Assembly (NCBI RefSeq): GCF_000284335.1
Contig: NC_017096.1
Coordinates: 1,364,001-1,428,000, forward strand
Length of the DNA: 64,000 nucleotides
Reading direction: 5' to 3'
Source: Caldisericum exile AZM16c01
GTDB lineage: Bacteria; Caldisericota; Caldisericia; Caldisericales; Caldisericaceae
The position numbers and the translations under genes were made by a program. The notes under the pieces are model-generated. The model was not told the origin of the DNA. It was given only the letters and a program-made list of their open reading frames with translations, and searched no databases. Shown here one piece after another: positions 52,798 through 61,794 of this stretch; the stretch's first letter is position 1, and each line of letters starts with the position of its first letter.

Positions 52798-54746
52798 ACA
52801 AGCCTTAAAATTAGATTTAAGACGCCACCTAAAATCATTGAAAGCACAAATTCAAAAAGAGTTATAAGGGTTGCAATCTTCGTGCCAAATTCTCTTTTAA
52901 GCATAGCAATTGTTGCAACACAAGGAATGTAGATCATCGTTACAAAGCCATACACAAAGATTTGCACTGGTGTTAAAACCAAAGAAAAATTCGACGTCTT
53001 ATAGAATGTTGCAAGCATTATAAGGGTTAATTCCTTTCTTAAAGCACCAAAAATAAGCGTTAAAGTCGCAAGTGAGGGCAACCCTAAAATGTAGGCAAAA
53101 GGTTTTACGCCTATTTCGAGATACGGAAGAAGATTTAAAAGAATTAGACCTTCCATCACCGCATTTGAAACCACAATGATAGGTGTTGCGAATGTGAAAA
53201 AATCTTTGAGTCTTACCCACGTTTGCTTCAAAATTACACGTATTACTGGTGTCCTATATCGTGGCATCTCCATTATAAGACCTGTAGGTGCACCTTTCAC
53301 GTATCTATTAAGAAGAAGCCCAACAATAAAAATAAATAAAAAATCAAGTACATAAATAAGGATTGCGTAGATCGGTCCTAAAAATGCTGCAACGAGGCCA
53401 AAAACGATTACAGAGCGCGCAGAGCATGGGACCAGAGTTGCAAGGATAGAAACAATAATTCTATCTCTTCTTCGCTCTAAAACCCTTGTGCCCATTATTG
53501 CTGGGACATTACATCCAAAACTTTCGATAAGTGGAATGAATGCCTTTCCGTGAATGCCAAGTTTGTGCATAAATGCATCAGTTAAAAATGCAATACGAGC
53601 AAGATAACCTGAATCTTCCAAAAAGGAGAGTAACAAATAAAATGGCGCAATATAAGGAAGGACTATGCCAAATGCTGCAACAAGACCATCAATAACACCA
53701 TCCCATAGAAAAGTTTTCAAAGATTCATTTATTTTTAGCGACATAAAATATGGCTTTAAACGATCAAAAAGACCTCCTAAATAATCCGAAAGAAAACTTC
53801 CAAATTTAAACACAACAAAAAACATAAAAAGTAGGATTAGTGTTAAAAAGAAAAACCCAAAAACAGGGTGAAGGAGGATATCATCAATCTTATTTGAAAA
53901 ATCAAGGGATTTTTTTGCCTTCTTCCTTAATGCCTCAGCAGTAATGCGTGAAGCAAGAGCATAACGCTCCTGAATTATAATTGTTTTTATGGGTTCACCA
54001 TGGATTTCTTCAAGCTCACTTGCTAACTTATCTCTTAATTCAAGAATTTCTTTTTGAACAAGTTTCTCAAATTCGTCATCGTGCTCTAAAAGCTTTATGG
54101 AAACAAACCTCTTCGAAACATCAAAATCGTATGGAGAAAGTATCTCTTCAAGTTTTCTTACACGCTCTTCAACTTCTTTTCCGTACTTCGGAAATTTTGG
54201 AATATATGGCATTGAAACGGCATGAAGCGTTCTTTCAAAGAGTTCTTTCAGGCCAATATTTTTTGTTGCAATAGTCTTTACAACAGGTATGTTTAAAAGT
54301 TCTGAAAGTTTTTGAACATCAATCTCAAAACCATCTTTTTCGAGCATGTCATATTGATTCAGCGCAACGATTGTTTTCACACCCATCTCAAGGATCTGTA
54401 AGAGGAAAAATAGGTTTCTGTAAAGAGCCGATGCATCAACAACAACAATCACAGCATTGGGCTTCTCTTTTATTATGAATTCTCTTGTTACAACTTCCTC
54501 CTCTGAATATGCGGAAAGAGAATAAATACCTGGGAGGTCAACAACTCTTATTTTCGTTCCATTCTTTTCGATGTAGCCTTCTTGAATCTCAACAGTTTTT
54601 CCAGGCCAGTTTCCTATAATCTGATTTCCGCCTGTAAGTTGATTAAATATTACAGATTTACCAACATTTGCATTGCCTGCAAGGGCAATTGTTATAGACT
54701 TTCCACTCTTAGAAGAAAAAGCATAGTTTGTCTTTTGGTTATTCAT
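52794..54746 (-). CDS. feoB: ferrous iron transporter FeoB
   Basis: 650 aa. N-terminal G domain: G1 GNANVGKS, the conserved WPGKTVE switch, G3 DLPGIYSLS and G4 NQYD. A helical spacer (about 170-280) leads to a membrane domain with two gate-type repeats (SFGCNVPAIMGTRVLE, LVPCSARSVIVFG). It imports Fe(II) across the inner membrane. It is coupled to feoA upstream and the DtxR-type regulator downstream by 4-nt overlaps. Confidence 0.95.
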   Translation of the reverse strand: MNNQKTNYAFSSKSGKSITIALAGNANVGKSVIFNQLTGGNQIIGNWPGKTVEIQEGYIEKNGTKIRVVDLPGIYSLSAYSEEEVVTREFIIKEKPNAVIVVVDASALYRNLFFLLQILEMGVKTIVALNQYDMLEKDGFEIDVQKLSELLNIPVVKTIATKNIGLKELFERTLHAVSMPYIPKFPKYGKEVEERVRKLEEILSPYDFDVSKRFVSIKLLEHDDEFEKLVQKEILELRDKLASELEEIHGEPIKTIIIQERYALASRITAEALRKKAKKSLDFSNKIDDILLHPVFGFFFLTLILLFMFFVVFKFGSFLSDYLGGLFDRLKPYFMSLKINESLKTFLWDGVIDGLVAAFGIVLPYIAPFYLLLSFLEDSGYLARIAFLTDAFMHKLGIHGKAFIPLIESFGCNVPAIMGTRVLERRRDRIIVSILATLVPCSARSVIVFGLVAAFLGPIYAILIYVLDFLFIFIVGLLLNRYVKGAPTGLIMEMPRYRTPVIRVILKQTWVRLKDFFTFATPIIVVSNAVMEGLILLNLLPYLEIGVKPFAYILGLPSLATLTLIFGALRKELTLIMLATFYKTSNFSLVLTPVQIFVYGFVTMIYIPCVATIAMLKREFGTKIATLITLFEFVLSMILGGVLNLILRLV

Positions 54747-54988
54747 ATTTCCTCAACGATAATTTTTGAAGCGATACCTCTTCCAATCGCTAAATTTGTG
54801 CCTTTAACATTTACTTCAACAGGACCAACGAAAGTATTTCTATTTACCTTTATTACATCTCCTTTTAAAATTCCCATTTCTTGGAGGCGAATTATATACT
54901 GTGGCACATGAGATCGGTGTCCAGTAGTTACAAAATCAACAACCTTAACAATTTTATTTCCGTCAACTTCCGCAAGTGTCTTTCGCAT
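54743..54988 (-). CDS. feoA: FeoA domain protein
   Basis: 81 aa SH3-like FeoA: VVDFVTTGHRSHVPQYIIRL, EMGILKGDVIKVNRNTFVG, ending VKGTNLAIGRGIASKIIVEE. It is the small cytosolic partner needed for FeoB activity. ATG 54988 with GGGAGG is preferred over the in-frame start at 55000. It is the first gene of the operon. Confidence 0.9.
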   Translation of the reverse strand: MRKTLAEVDGNKIVKVVDFVTTGHRSHVPQYIIRLQEMGILKGDVIKVNRNTFVGPVEVNVKGTNLAIGRGIASKIIVEEI

Positions 54989-55002
54989 AGTTCCTCCCAA
55001 AA

Positions 55003-55016
55003 TTAGGATAACCTAA
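55003..55016. promoter_or_regulatory. DtxR/MntR-type operator of feo operon
   Basis: TTAGG-ATAA-CCTAA inverted repeat. It sits just downstream of the predicted transcription start and upstream of feoA. The half-sites match the classic DtxR/IdeR consensus (TTAGGTTAGCCTAACCTAA, from memory). Confidence 0.6.
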
Positions 55017-55026
55017 CTTCAATTAA

Positions 55027-55054
55027 ATTATAGTAGAAACTTGTTATTTTGCAA
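55027..55054 (-). promoter_or_regulatory. promoter of feo operon
   Basis: Minus strand: TTGCAA (55054-55049), a 16-bp spacer and TATAAT (55032-55027). Predicted start near 55020, abutting the operator. Confidence 0.65.
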
Positions 55055-55099
55055 ACATTTGAAATTTTTGAGGATTCCTATAAAATTTATTAAAAATAC

Positions 55100-55127
55100 T
55101 TGCATTTTGTTTAAAATGTATTAAAAT
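55100..55127 (+). promoter_or_regulatory. promoter of pilin gene
   Basis: TTGCAT (55100-55105), 16-bp spacer, TAAAAT (55122-55127). The transcript would begin at or beside the AAGGAGG that precedes ATG 55146. Confidence 0.5.
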
Positions 55128-55145
55128 TTCTCTAAGGAGGCGAAT

Positions 55146-55586
55146 ATGAGAAAAAGAAGAGGTTTTACATTAGTCGAGTTAGCAATTGTCATTGCAATCC
55201 TTGGTATTCTTGCAATGTATGCAATTCCAAAGTACCAGGGAATGGTTGAAGAAGCAAGAACTGCACAGGCGAAGGCACAACTTGGCACGGTTAGGTCTGC
55301 TCTTGCAATTTACTATGCAAAATATAGTGGAAAATTTCCATCATCTCTTGATGGAACCATCTTTGCAGAAGGTCGAGTTCCAACAGTTGAAGCAACAAAA
55401 GCAGATGGAACGATTGTTGAATCAAATGGTGTTGTTAATATAAGTGGTAACGGTACTGTTGATGCTACCGAAATTACCGATGTAGGTGGTTGGGTTTATG
55501 ATGTAACTGCCGATTTAACTCAAGCCGATGTAAGAATTAACGCAAAAGGCACAAGTTCAGAAGGAAAATACTGGTACGAATACTAA
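55146..55586 (+). CDS. type IV pilin-like protein
   Basis: 146 aa. A short basic leader RKRRG is cut before Phe by prepilin peptidase (G^FTLVELAIVIAILGIL), with the conserved Glu at +5 and a long hydrophobic helix. The globular part has KAQLGTVRSALAIYYAKY and a Gly/Asn/Thr-rich C terminus ending YWYEY without a disulfide pair. It could be a major pilin or a pseudopilin. No pilD or other pilins are adjacent; pilB and pilT lie 6-8 kb downstream. It has its own terminator. Confidence 0.88.
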   Translation: MRKRRGFTLVELAIVIAILGILAMYAIPKYQGMVEEARTAQAKAQLGTVRSALAIYYAKYSGKFPSSLDGTIFAEGRVPTVEATKADGTIVESNGVVNISGNGTVDATEITDVGGWVYDVTADLTQADVRINAKGTSSEGKYWYEY

Positions 55587-55607
55587 TCATACCAAAGTAA
55601 TTCCTTC

Positions 55608-55629
55608 GGGGGCTTTGCCCCCGTTTTTT
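55608..55629 (+). terminator. terminator of pilin gene
   Basis: CGGGGGCTTTGCCCCG hairpin (55608-55623) followed by TTTTTTT. Confidence 0.8.
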
Positions 55630-55788
55630 TCTTTGAACTTCTATTTGTAATATTTAAAAATTTTTTATACTTATTTAGGCATTTGGAAGGTTTGTAATGA
55701 TTTTGACTATGAAGTTTCGGGTGCAAGAAGAAGATATGCCTCTTGTTTTAACATCTTTAATCGTGGTATTTAAGGAGGGAAAGAAATA

Positions 55789-56559
55789 ATGAAAATGATT
55801 ATTTTCTTTCGTAAAATTGCAATTTTACTTTTTGTATTTCTCTTTTTATTTTTTCAGATTTCAAATACATTTTCAATTACTCCAATTTATAAAAAAGTTT
55901 TTTCTAATGTAATTTTAGTTCCTGCATACTTTGGTGAGAGTAGTACTGAATTTAACAAATTAATCACCTATAAATCAACTAATTCAACTATTTTTGCAAT
56001 AATTAACGTCGATAATGGACCAGGATCGGAAAAATTGGATTTCTATTCATTAACAGTAAGACGTTTATCCTTGTCCTCAAAGAAAGTTGTAGGCTATGTT
56101 TACACAAGTTATGGAAAAAGAAATATAAATCTTGTTAAACAAGATATCGATAAATGGTACTCTTTTTACAAAAACATAAAGGGTATCTTCCTTGATGAAA
56201 CATTGGATACAACTGAAGCATTAGAATATTATAAAACGCTTTACCAATACATAAAGTCAAAATATCGTGGAACTGTTATCATAAATCCCGGAACCAATTT
56301 TACACCCTCTTTGATTAATTACTGTGATTATGCAGTTGTATTCGAAGGAAGTCCAGATGAACTTGCCAATTTCACAATTGATAACTCCCTCAATAAGTAT
56401 ATCTCTAAACTCATAGCACTTGTGTATGGAGCAGATCAAAATAAACTCGAAAATATCAAAACCCTTTTAGCAAATATTGGTCTCAAAAATTACTATATAA
56501 CCTGTGACACATTGCCAAATCCTTGGGATACATTTTCTAACTGCATGCCTCAGGAATAA
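55789..56559 (+). CDS. secreted spherulation-specific family 4-like protein
   Basis: 256 aa. A signal peptide or anchor covers residues 4-28. The body VPAYFGESSTEFNKL, IFAIINVDNGPG, VVGYVYTSYGKRN, GIFLDET and VIINPGTN matches the spherulin-4 family, TIM-barrel proteins related to glycoside hydrolases. It probably acts on extracellular or envelope polysaccharide. AAGGAGGG precedes ATG. The amidohydrolase gene follows after 3 nt, though no shared function is evident. Confidence 0.78.
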   Translation: MKMIIFFRKIAILLFVFLFLFFQISNTFSITPIYKKVFSNVILVPAYFGESSTEFNKLITYKSTNSTIFAIINVDNGPGSEKLDFYSLTVRRLSLSSKKVVGYVYTSYGKRNINLVKQDIDKWYSFYKNIKGIFLDETLDTTEALEYYKTLYQYIKSKYRGTVIINPGTNFTPSLINYCDYAVVFEGSPDELANFTIDNSLNKYISKLIALVYGADQNKLENIKTLLANIGLKNYYITCDTLPNPWDTFSNCMPQE

Positions 56560-56562
56560 AAA

Positions 56563-57855
56563 ATGCTAATCAAGAACATAACGATATTAGATTTTGAAAA
56601 TTTAAGCACTCAGGAAAATCTTGATATTAAAATCGAACAAAATAAAATCGTAAAAGTTGGTGTTATTAATGATTCTGATTCTGAAGTAATTGATGGCTCT
56701 TCACTTTATGTTATACCAGGACTTATAAATACACATGCACACACCGCAATGGTATTTTTAAGGGGAAGTGCAGAAGATGTAACATCCTCAGATTGGTTTA
56801 ATAACCACATATGGATTTACGAAAAAAATATTCAAAAGGGAGACGTTTATCTTGGAACACTTCTTGGTGCTATCGAAATGATCTCATCTGGCATTACAAC
56901 AGTTTTTGACCATTACTTCAACATGGAAGAGGCACTAAGCGCCTACAAAGATTTGGGAATGCGTGCAGATCTATCCTACACGATGTTTGGTGCAGGCGAA
57001 AACGCTCAAGAAAATTTTAAAAATGCAATGAATTTTATTGAAAAATACAACGGTGTAAACGAACTTTTTACAATAAGTCTTGGACCGCACTCTCCGTATG
57101 TGTGTCCTAAGGAGTTCCTCGAAGATATTTCAAGGATTAGAATAGATTTAGGTTTAAAAGTTCATTTGCACATCTCTGAAGAGCCATGGCAAGTTGAAAA
57201 ATCTATCAAAGAATACGGAATGACCCCAATTGAGTTTATTGACTCTATCGGCCTTTTAGACGAAAATACCATCTTAGCACACGCATATTACTCGACAGAT
57301 TCGGATCTCGACCTTATTAAGAAGAGGAATAGCAATATTGCACATGCGCCAAAAACATATCTAAAATTTGCCTGGGTGAATAACTTTCTTAATAGAGCAA
57401 TCGAAAAAGATGTAAATGTATCATTTGCAACAGATGGAGCAGCATCAAACTCAAATTACTCGATTTTTGAAGTTTCGAGACTTTCTGCATTCCTTGGAAA
57501 AGTTGCAAGTGGAAATCCTACATCTACAAAAATTGGCGATGTTTTAAGACTTTTTGCAAAAGGCGAAAAGTTTTTAAAGAAACCGATTTCAAAAATAAAA
57601 GTAGGATATCTTGCAGACCTTGTATTTTTGGATAAGTATTCCCCAAGGCTAAATCCTACAATAAATATATTTGCAAATATTCTGTATTCTATAAGCGAAG
57701 CGGATATACGAATGGTTATGATTAACGGAAAAATTGTGTACAAGGACGGAGAAATCTTTGGCTATAAAAAGGAAAGAATAATTGAAAGCATAAACAAAGT
57801 CGGGAAAAGGCTTGTAAGAAAAAATACCGATAAACCAATGCAAATGTTTGGCTAA
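56563..57855 (+). CDS. amidohydrolase, MTA/SAH deaminase type
   Basis: 430 aa, metal-dependent TIM barrel. The metal site NTHAHTAMVFLRG matches the HxH of the family, followed by GPHSPYVCPKE, HLHISEEPWQ, ILAHAYYS and the catalytic-site ATDGAASNSNYS. The motifs fit 5-methylthioadenosine/S-adenosylhomocysteine deaminase, making the inosyl products for salvage. Related guanine, chlorohydrolase-type or other adenosine-type deaminases cannot be ruled out. No Shine-Dalgarno is clear, so it likely depends on coupling to the previous gene. Confidence 0.78.
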   Translation: MLIKNITILDFENLSTQENLDIKIEQNKIVKVGVINDSDSEVIDGSSLYVIPGLINTHAHTAMVFLRGSAEDVTSSDWFNNHIWIYEKNIQKGDVYLGTLLGAIEMISSGITTVFDHYFNMEEALSAYKDLGMRADLSYTMFGAGENAQENFKNAMNFIEKYNGVNELFTISLGPHSPYVCPKEFLEDISRIRIDLGLKVHLHISEEPWQVEKSIKEYGMTPIEFIDSIGLLDENTILAHAYYSTDSDLDLIKKRNSNIAHAPKTYLKFAWVNNFLNRAIEKDVNVSFATDGAASNSNYSIFEVSRLSAFLGKVASGNPTSTKIGDVLRLFAKGEKFLKKPISKIKVGYLADLVFLDKYSPRLNPTINIFANILYSISEADIRMVMINGKIVYKDGEIFGYKKERIIESINKVGKRLVRKNTDKPMQMFG

Positions 57856-58141
57856 ATTATTACACCTCACAAATAAAGTATTTAAGCGGATAAAAAATAC
57901 GCTTTTATTTCGTTTTAGACGAACAAAATTTTGTTAAATGGGTAAAAATTCATTTAATGTAAAAATACCCCTTAAAAATCGCCTTAAAATGCACGATTAT
58001 AATCAAGTATTTGTGAGGGTTTTTACGGTAAAATGCCATTTTCTTAAAGTTAGTTAAATAAACGCTAAAAAATTACAAATTAGATTTTGCCGCAGTTAAA
58101 ACAATTCCAAAAACTAATTTTTTCTTTAATTGAAACGAGTG
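57856..58141. other. gene-free A/T-rich stretch
   Basis: About 286 bases with no credible open frame, RNA gene or clear terminator. It contains several T-rich and A-rich runs. I see nothing more in it. Confidence 0.5.
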
Positions 58142-58147
58142 TATAAT
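58142..58147 (+). promoter_or_regulatory. -10 box of FAH-family gene
   Basis: TATAAT 29 nt before ATG 58177, which is preceded by AAGGAGG. No good -35 box is visible. Confidence 0.45.
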
Positions 58148-58176
58148 TAAACATCAAAATTACTAAGGAGGCATTT

Positions 58177-59061
58177 ATGAAGCTATTTGTCTTTGAAAAA
58201 GATTCCTTTTTGAACGTAGGTATTGAGGATGACGGACATAAAGTTGATGTAAACAAACTCTCTGAGGCAATGGAGCATATTGGCGAAAGAGAAGCACCTT
58301 ATATTGATTCTGTTTCATCTGCAATCGAAAATTTTGAGGACATAAAAAAGATGATTGCCTGGGGAAAAAAGACGTTTAAGGAACAGTTTTATGAACTCTT
58401 TAAAGTAAATGTAAAAAAATACTATCCACCAATAGACAAATCCTCAATGGTTATCTGTCTTGGCAAAAATTATTTAGAACATGCAAAGGAAACAGGAGGA
58501 GATATTCCAGAAGAGCCTATTCTTTTTGGAAAATTTGCAACACTTTCAATTACCGATTCTGACATCATTATGTACCCAAAATGGGCAACCCGTATTGACC
58601 CAGAGCCAGAATTAGCACTAGTAATAGGAAAGGAGTGTAAAGACATACACAAGAAAGACGCTTTTGATTGCGTATTTGGTTATACAATTGTAAATGATAT
58701 AACCGAAAGAGATATAGAATTCAAGGATATGAAAAAAGGTTTGCCGTGGTTCCGATCAAAGAATTTCGACACATCATTATCGATTGGTCCATATATCGTA
58801 ACAAAGGATGAGATTAAAGACCCGCACAACCTTGAAATTGAACTCTATATAAATGGCATTTTGAAGCAAAAGGGAAACACGAAGGATATGATTTTTAAAA
58901 TTGATGAAACAATTGCATACATCTCAAAATACTTTACCTTAAATCCGGGAGATGTTATTTCAACAGGCACAATACCGGGTATTTTACCATTACAAAAGGA
59001 AGACGAAGTAATTGTAAAAATCGAAAAAATTGGAGAGTTGAAAAATAAGGTTTCGAGATAG
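58177..59061 (+). CDS. fumarylacetoacetate hydrolase family protein
   Basis: 294 aa. The FAH fold is shown by MVICLGKNYLEHAKETGGDI, then PEPELALVIGKECK (metal ligands Glu), FGYTIVNDITERDIE, LPWFRSKNFDTSLSIGPYIV and PGDVISTGTIPGI. Members hydrolyse or decarboxylate 2-oxo acids such as acylpyruvates, ureidoglycine-type or catechol-degradation intermediates. Substrate is not deducible. Single gene ahead of a minus-strand tRNA. Confidence 0.85.
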   Translation: MKLFVFEKDSFLNVGIEDDGHKVDVNKLSEAMEHIGEREAPYIDSVSSAIENFEDIKKMIAWGKKTFKEQFYELFKVNVKKYYPPIDKSSMVICLGKNYLEHAKETGGDIPEEPILFGKFATLSITDSDIIMYPKWATRIDPEPELALVIGKECKDIHKKDAFDCVFGYTIVNDITERDIEFKDMKKGLPWFRSKNFDTSLSIGPYIVTKDEIKDPHNLEIELYINGILKQKGNTKDMIFKIDETIAYISKYFTLNPGDVISTGTIPGILPLQKEDEVIVKIEKIGELKNKVSR

Positions 59062-59072
59062 ATAATAAAAAT

Positions 59073-59147
59073 TGGTGGAGCAGAGGGGACTTGAACCCCC
59101 GGCCTCATCCGTGCGAGGGATGCGTTCTACCACTGAACTACTGCCCC
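59073..59147 (-). tRNA. tRNA-Ala (CGC anticodon)
   Basis: Complete cloverleaf on the minus strand. Acceptor GGGGCAG/CTGCTCC with the G3-U70 wobble pair that identifies tRNA-Ala. D arm GTTC/GAAC. Anticodon stem CATCC/GGATG around loop CTCGCAC, giving CGC. T arm GGGGG-TTCAAGT-CCCCT. The 3' CCA is encoded (59075-59073). Confidence 0.95.
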
Positions 59148-59156
59148 ACAGTATGA

Positions 59157-59162
59157 ATTATA
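59157..59162 (-). promoter_or_regulatory. -10 box of tRNA-Ala gene
   Basis: TATAAT on the minus strand, 9 nt ahead of the mature tRNA 5' end. Confidence 0.5.
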
Positions 59163-59218
59163 CCAAAATTTTCAAATTTTTTGGATTTTTTATATCTTGC
59201 ATTTGAATAAAATTAATC

Positions 59219-59224
59219 TATAAT
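59219..59224 (+). promoter_or_regulatory. -10 box of TPR/pil operon
   Basis: TATAAT at 59219-59224, 20 nt before ATG 59245, with TTGCAT 15 bp upstream at 59198-59203 and an AAAGGAAAGG ribosome site. Confidence 0.5.
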
Positions 59225-59244
59225 GTATAAAAAGGAAAGGCAAG

Positions 59245-61794
59245 ATGAGTGCATTATTTGGGAAGAAAGACTTTAGAAGAGAATTGTTGAACTTAATTAA
59301 AAAAGGGGACATAAAAGGAGCCTGTGATTACGCTATTAAAAATGCTTTAAACTACGAGGAATTAGGTAATTTCGATGAAGCAATCCTTGTTCTAAAAACC
59401 CTTGTTGAACTTTTAGAAGAAAATAGGATAGATAAAAAAGATTGCTTTGAACTTGCACTCGAAAAAATGACTTCTCTTTATATTGAAATCGATGAGGTTG
59501 ATAAAATAATTGAAAATTCCATAAAACTTGCAAAACTGAAAATTGAACTTGGCAAAACAACTGATGCAGTGCAACTCCTTAAAATAATTGACCTAAGATA
59601 CAAACTCAATACAAGTCAATTAAAGGAAATTGCAAATATATATATTTCAATAGGACACTATCCTAATGCACTTAGATTAATTGACAGGGTGCTTCAGAAG
59701 GAAAAAGATAAAGAACTCATTAAACTTGCAGGAGACATTTTATTCAATACTTCAGATTTCGAAAAGGCATTAGAATATTTTAAGGCTCTATCTGTCGTAG
59801 ATCCAGAAAACACATATGCAAAGAAGAAAATTGATGAAATAGAGCACGTACTAAAAGTTTTAAGTAAAAGTAACAAGAACATTGAATCACTTACCTTACC
59901 GAAAGAGGAATTAAAGAAAGAAGAGCCTTTAATTGAGGAAAAGCCTGAAGTAATGCCTACGAAAGAAACTTTAGAAAAAGTGGCTCCTTCTGAGGAACAA
60001 GCAAAAAAAGAAACAAGAGAAGAAAAAACAACACCTAATGAAACGGAAATTTTAGAAAACAGAATCAAAGAGAAAATAAGAGAAGAATCAACAATAGAGA
60101 AAATGGAAGTTGTTGAAGAAAACAAAGTTAAAACAACAAATATTGAAAGTGTAAGTCCCAAAACTATCGAAGAAAAAACAACAAAAACCTCAAAACCCCA
60201 AAGAATAAGTCTGGAAGATTTACCTGAATATATTAACGCACTTACGAATATTGAAAAGGGAGATGTTAAGGAAGGCGTTAAACTCCTTGAAACACTTGCA
60301 CTTGATTTTGAAGGAAAAGATATCGACACAGCAATTGAGATTTACGAAAAAATACTTCTCATTGATCCTGCAAATGTATCTATTGCAAGGAGAATTTCAA
60401 AAATACTCCTTGAACAAGGACGAACAAAAGAGGCAATATTTTACTTAAGAAGTGCCTCGAACAGTGCTGATCCAAAGACTCGCTTAGAGGCGCTCTTATC
60501 CCTCAAAGAACTCATAAAAGACGACAAAAATATATTAATGCGTATATTTGACACATACATCGAACTTGGACAAATTGAGGATGCGATAGATATAATAAAA
60601 CAATTTCCCGAGGAAGACCTTACACCTGTTTTGGAGAAACTATTTAACTTTGTTAAAGATAGTATAAATTTACTTTATAAAGTATCCAAATTAATGAATT
60701 CAAAGAAGATCGATGAATCGCTCAAATTTAAATACTTCTACAGGACTTATGAATTACTTAGTCAATCAAACGATAAGGTTGAAAGTATCAAGTGGCTTAT
60801 AAAAGCACACTCAGTCCGTAAACTTGCTCTTGAGGATTACCTTAAGGGAGCAGAGATTCTAAAATATCTAAAACTTCCGGAAGAAGCAGAGGTTATTGCA
60901 CGATCTATTTATGAATATATTGAACTTCAAAACGATCCTAAAAAGGCATATGAATTGTCAGAGGTAGTTATCAATCTTAATGTAAACAAGCCTTTGTATT
61001 ACGCAAAGCATCTTGATCTTGCAAAACGAACGGGGGAAAATGATATTGTGCTTGCAATGGTTGATAAACTAATTTCACACAATGCAGTGCAGTATGCGGA
61101 ACTTGTCTATGATAGCTTGAAAGACTTATTCAAAGACCTCGATACACAAAATCTTGTAAGACTTGCAAATTACTTTGAAGTTGCAGGTTTCTCTAATGCC
61201 GCATACGAAGTAAATCTTGAAATTCTCAAAAAAGACCCTTTAAATTCAAACGCCCTTGCAAAGACATTCATCTATGCAGTTGAAAAAGGAGACGAAAAAG
61301 AAGTCCTATCATTCCTTGATAAGTTTCCTCCAAGTTCATCTTATGCAAGCATAATTGAACCTGTCATTGAAAAATACAGCAACTTAAAAAGCAAAAATCC
61401 ATTTGACCCAACTTACCACTTTATTATTGGCTTCTTATACTTCTTTATCGAGCGATACGAAGAGGCAGTCGCATATTTCCAGTTTGTAATTCGATCGAAT
61501 AGAAGTAAACCTCTAATGAGACTAATGCTTAGCATATGTTTTGAAAAAATGCTTCTATATGATTTTGCCTTAAAGCAACTTGAATTGGGTATAACTGAGG
61601 ATGGAACTCCCGAAGTTAAAAAGGAGTTGCTCTATCGATATGCAGTTATGAAGAAGAATATTGGTGATGTTATATCTTCAAGAAAAGCACTCACAGAACT
61701 TCTGAAAATGGGTGACTATAAAGATGCGAAAGTATTGTTAGAGACATTACCTCAAGAAGGGAAAATTATAGACATAAGAGGTGAAGAAAAATGA
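59245..61794 (+). CDS. large TPR-repeat protein
   Basis: 849 aa, without signal peptide or membrane helix. Helical repeats of TPR type fill residues ~10-205 (for example HYPNALRLIDRVLQ, FEKALEYFKALSVVDPENTY) and ~335-840 (DIDTAIEIYEKILLIDPANV, YEEAVAYFQFVIRSNRSKP). A charged, low-complexity Glu/Lys/Thr-rich linker spans ~210-330. It overlaps pilB by ATGA and shares its operon with pilB and pilT, so it is probably a scaffold for the pilus machinery or its regulation (inference). Confidence 0.82.
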   Translation: MSALFGKKDFRRELLNLIKKGDIKGACDYAIKNALNYEELGNFDEAILVLKTLVELLEENRIDKKDCFELALEKMTSLYIEIDEVDKIIENSIKLAKLKIELGKTTDAVQLLKIIDLRYKLNTSQLKEIANIYISIGHYPNALRLIDRVLQKEKDKELIKLAGDILFNTSDFEKALEYFKALSVVDPENTYAKKKIDEIEHVLKVLSKSNKNIESLTLPKEELKKEEPLIEEKPEVMPTKETLEKVAPSEEQAKKETREEKTTPNETEILENRIKEKIREESTIEKMEVVEENKVKTTNIESVSPKTIEEKTTKTSKPQRISLEDLPEYINALTNIEKGDVKEGVKLLETLALDFEGKDIDTAIEIYEKILLIDPANVSIARRISKILLEQGRTKEAIFYLRSASNSADPKTRLEALLSLKELIKDDKNILMRIFDTYIELGQIEDAIDIIKQFPEEDLTPVLEKLFNFVKDSINLLYKVSKLMNSKKIDESLKFKYFYRTYELLSQSNDKVESIKWLIKAHSVRKLALEDYLKGAEILKYLKLPEEAEVIARSIYEYIELQNDPKKAYELSEVVINLNVNKPLYYAKHLDLAKRTGENDIVLAMVDKLISHNAVQYAELVYDSLKDLFKDLDTQNLVRLANYFEVAGFSNAAYEVNLEILKKDPLNSNALAKTFIYAVEKGDEKEVLSFLDKFPPSSSYASIIEPVIEKYSNLKSKNPFDPTYHFIIGFLYFFIERYEEAVAYFQFVIRSNRSKPLMRLMLSICFEKMLLYDFALKQLELGITEDGTPEVKKELLYRYAVMKKNIGDVISSRKALTELLKMGDYKDAKVLLETLPQEGKIIDIRGEEK

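Noticed and set aside
59694-60329. 211-codon minus-strand frame
   Set aside because: Antisense to the Glu/Lys-rich linker of the TPR protein; the Ser/Phe-rich product is the mirror of GAA/AAA codons.
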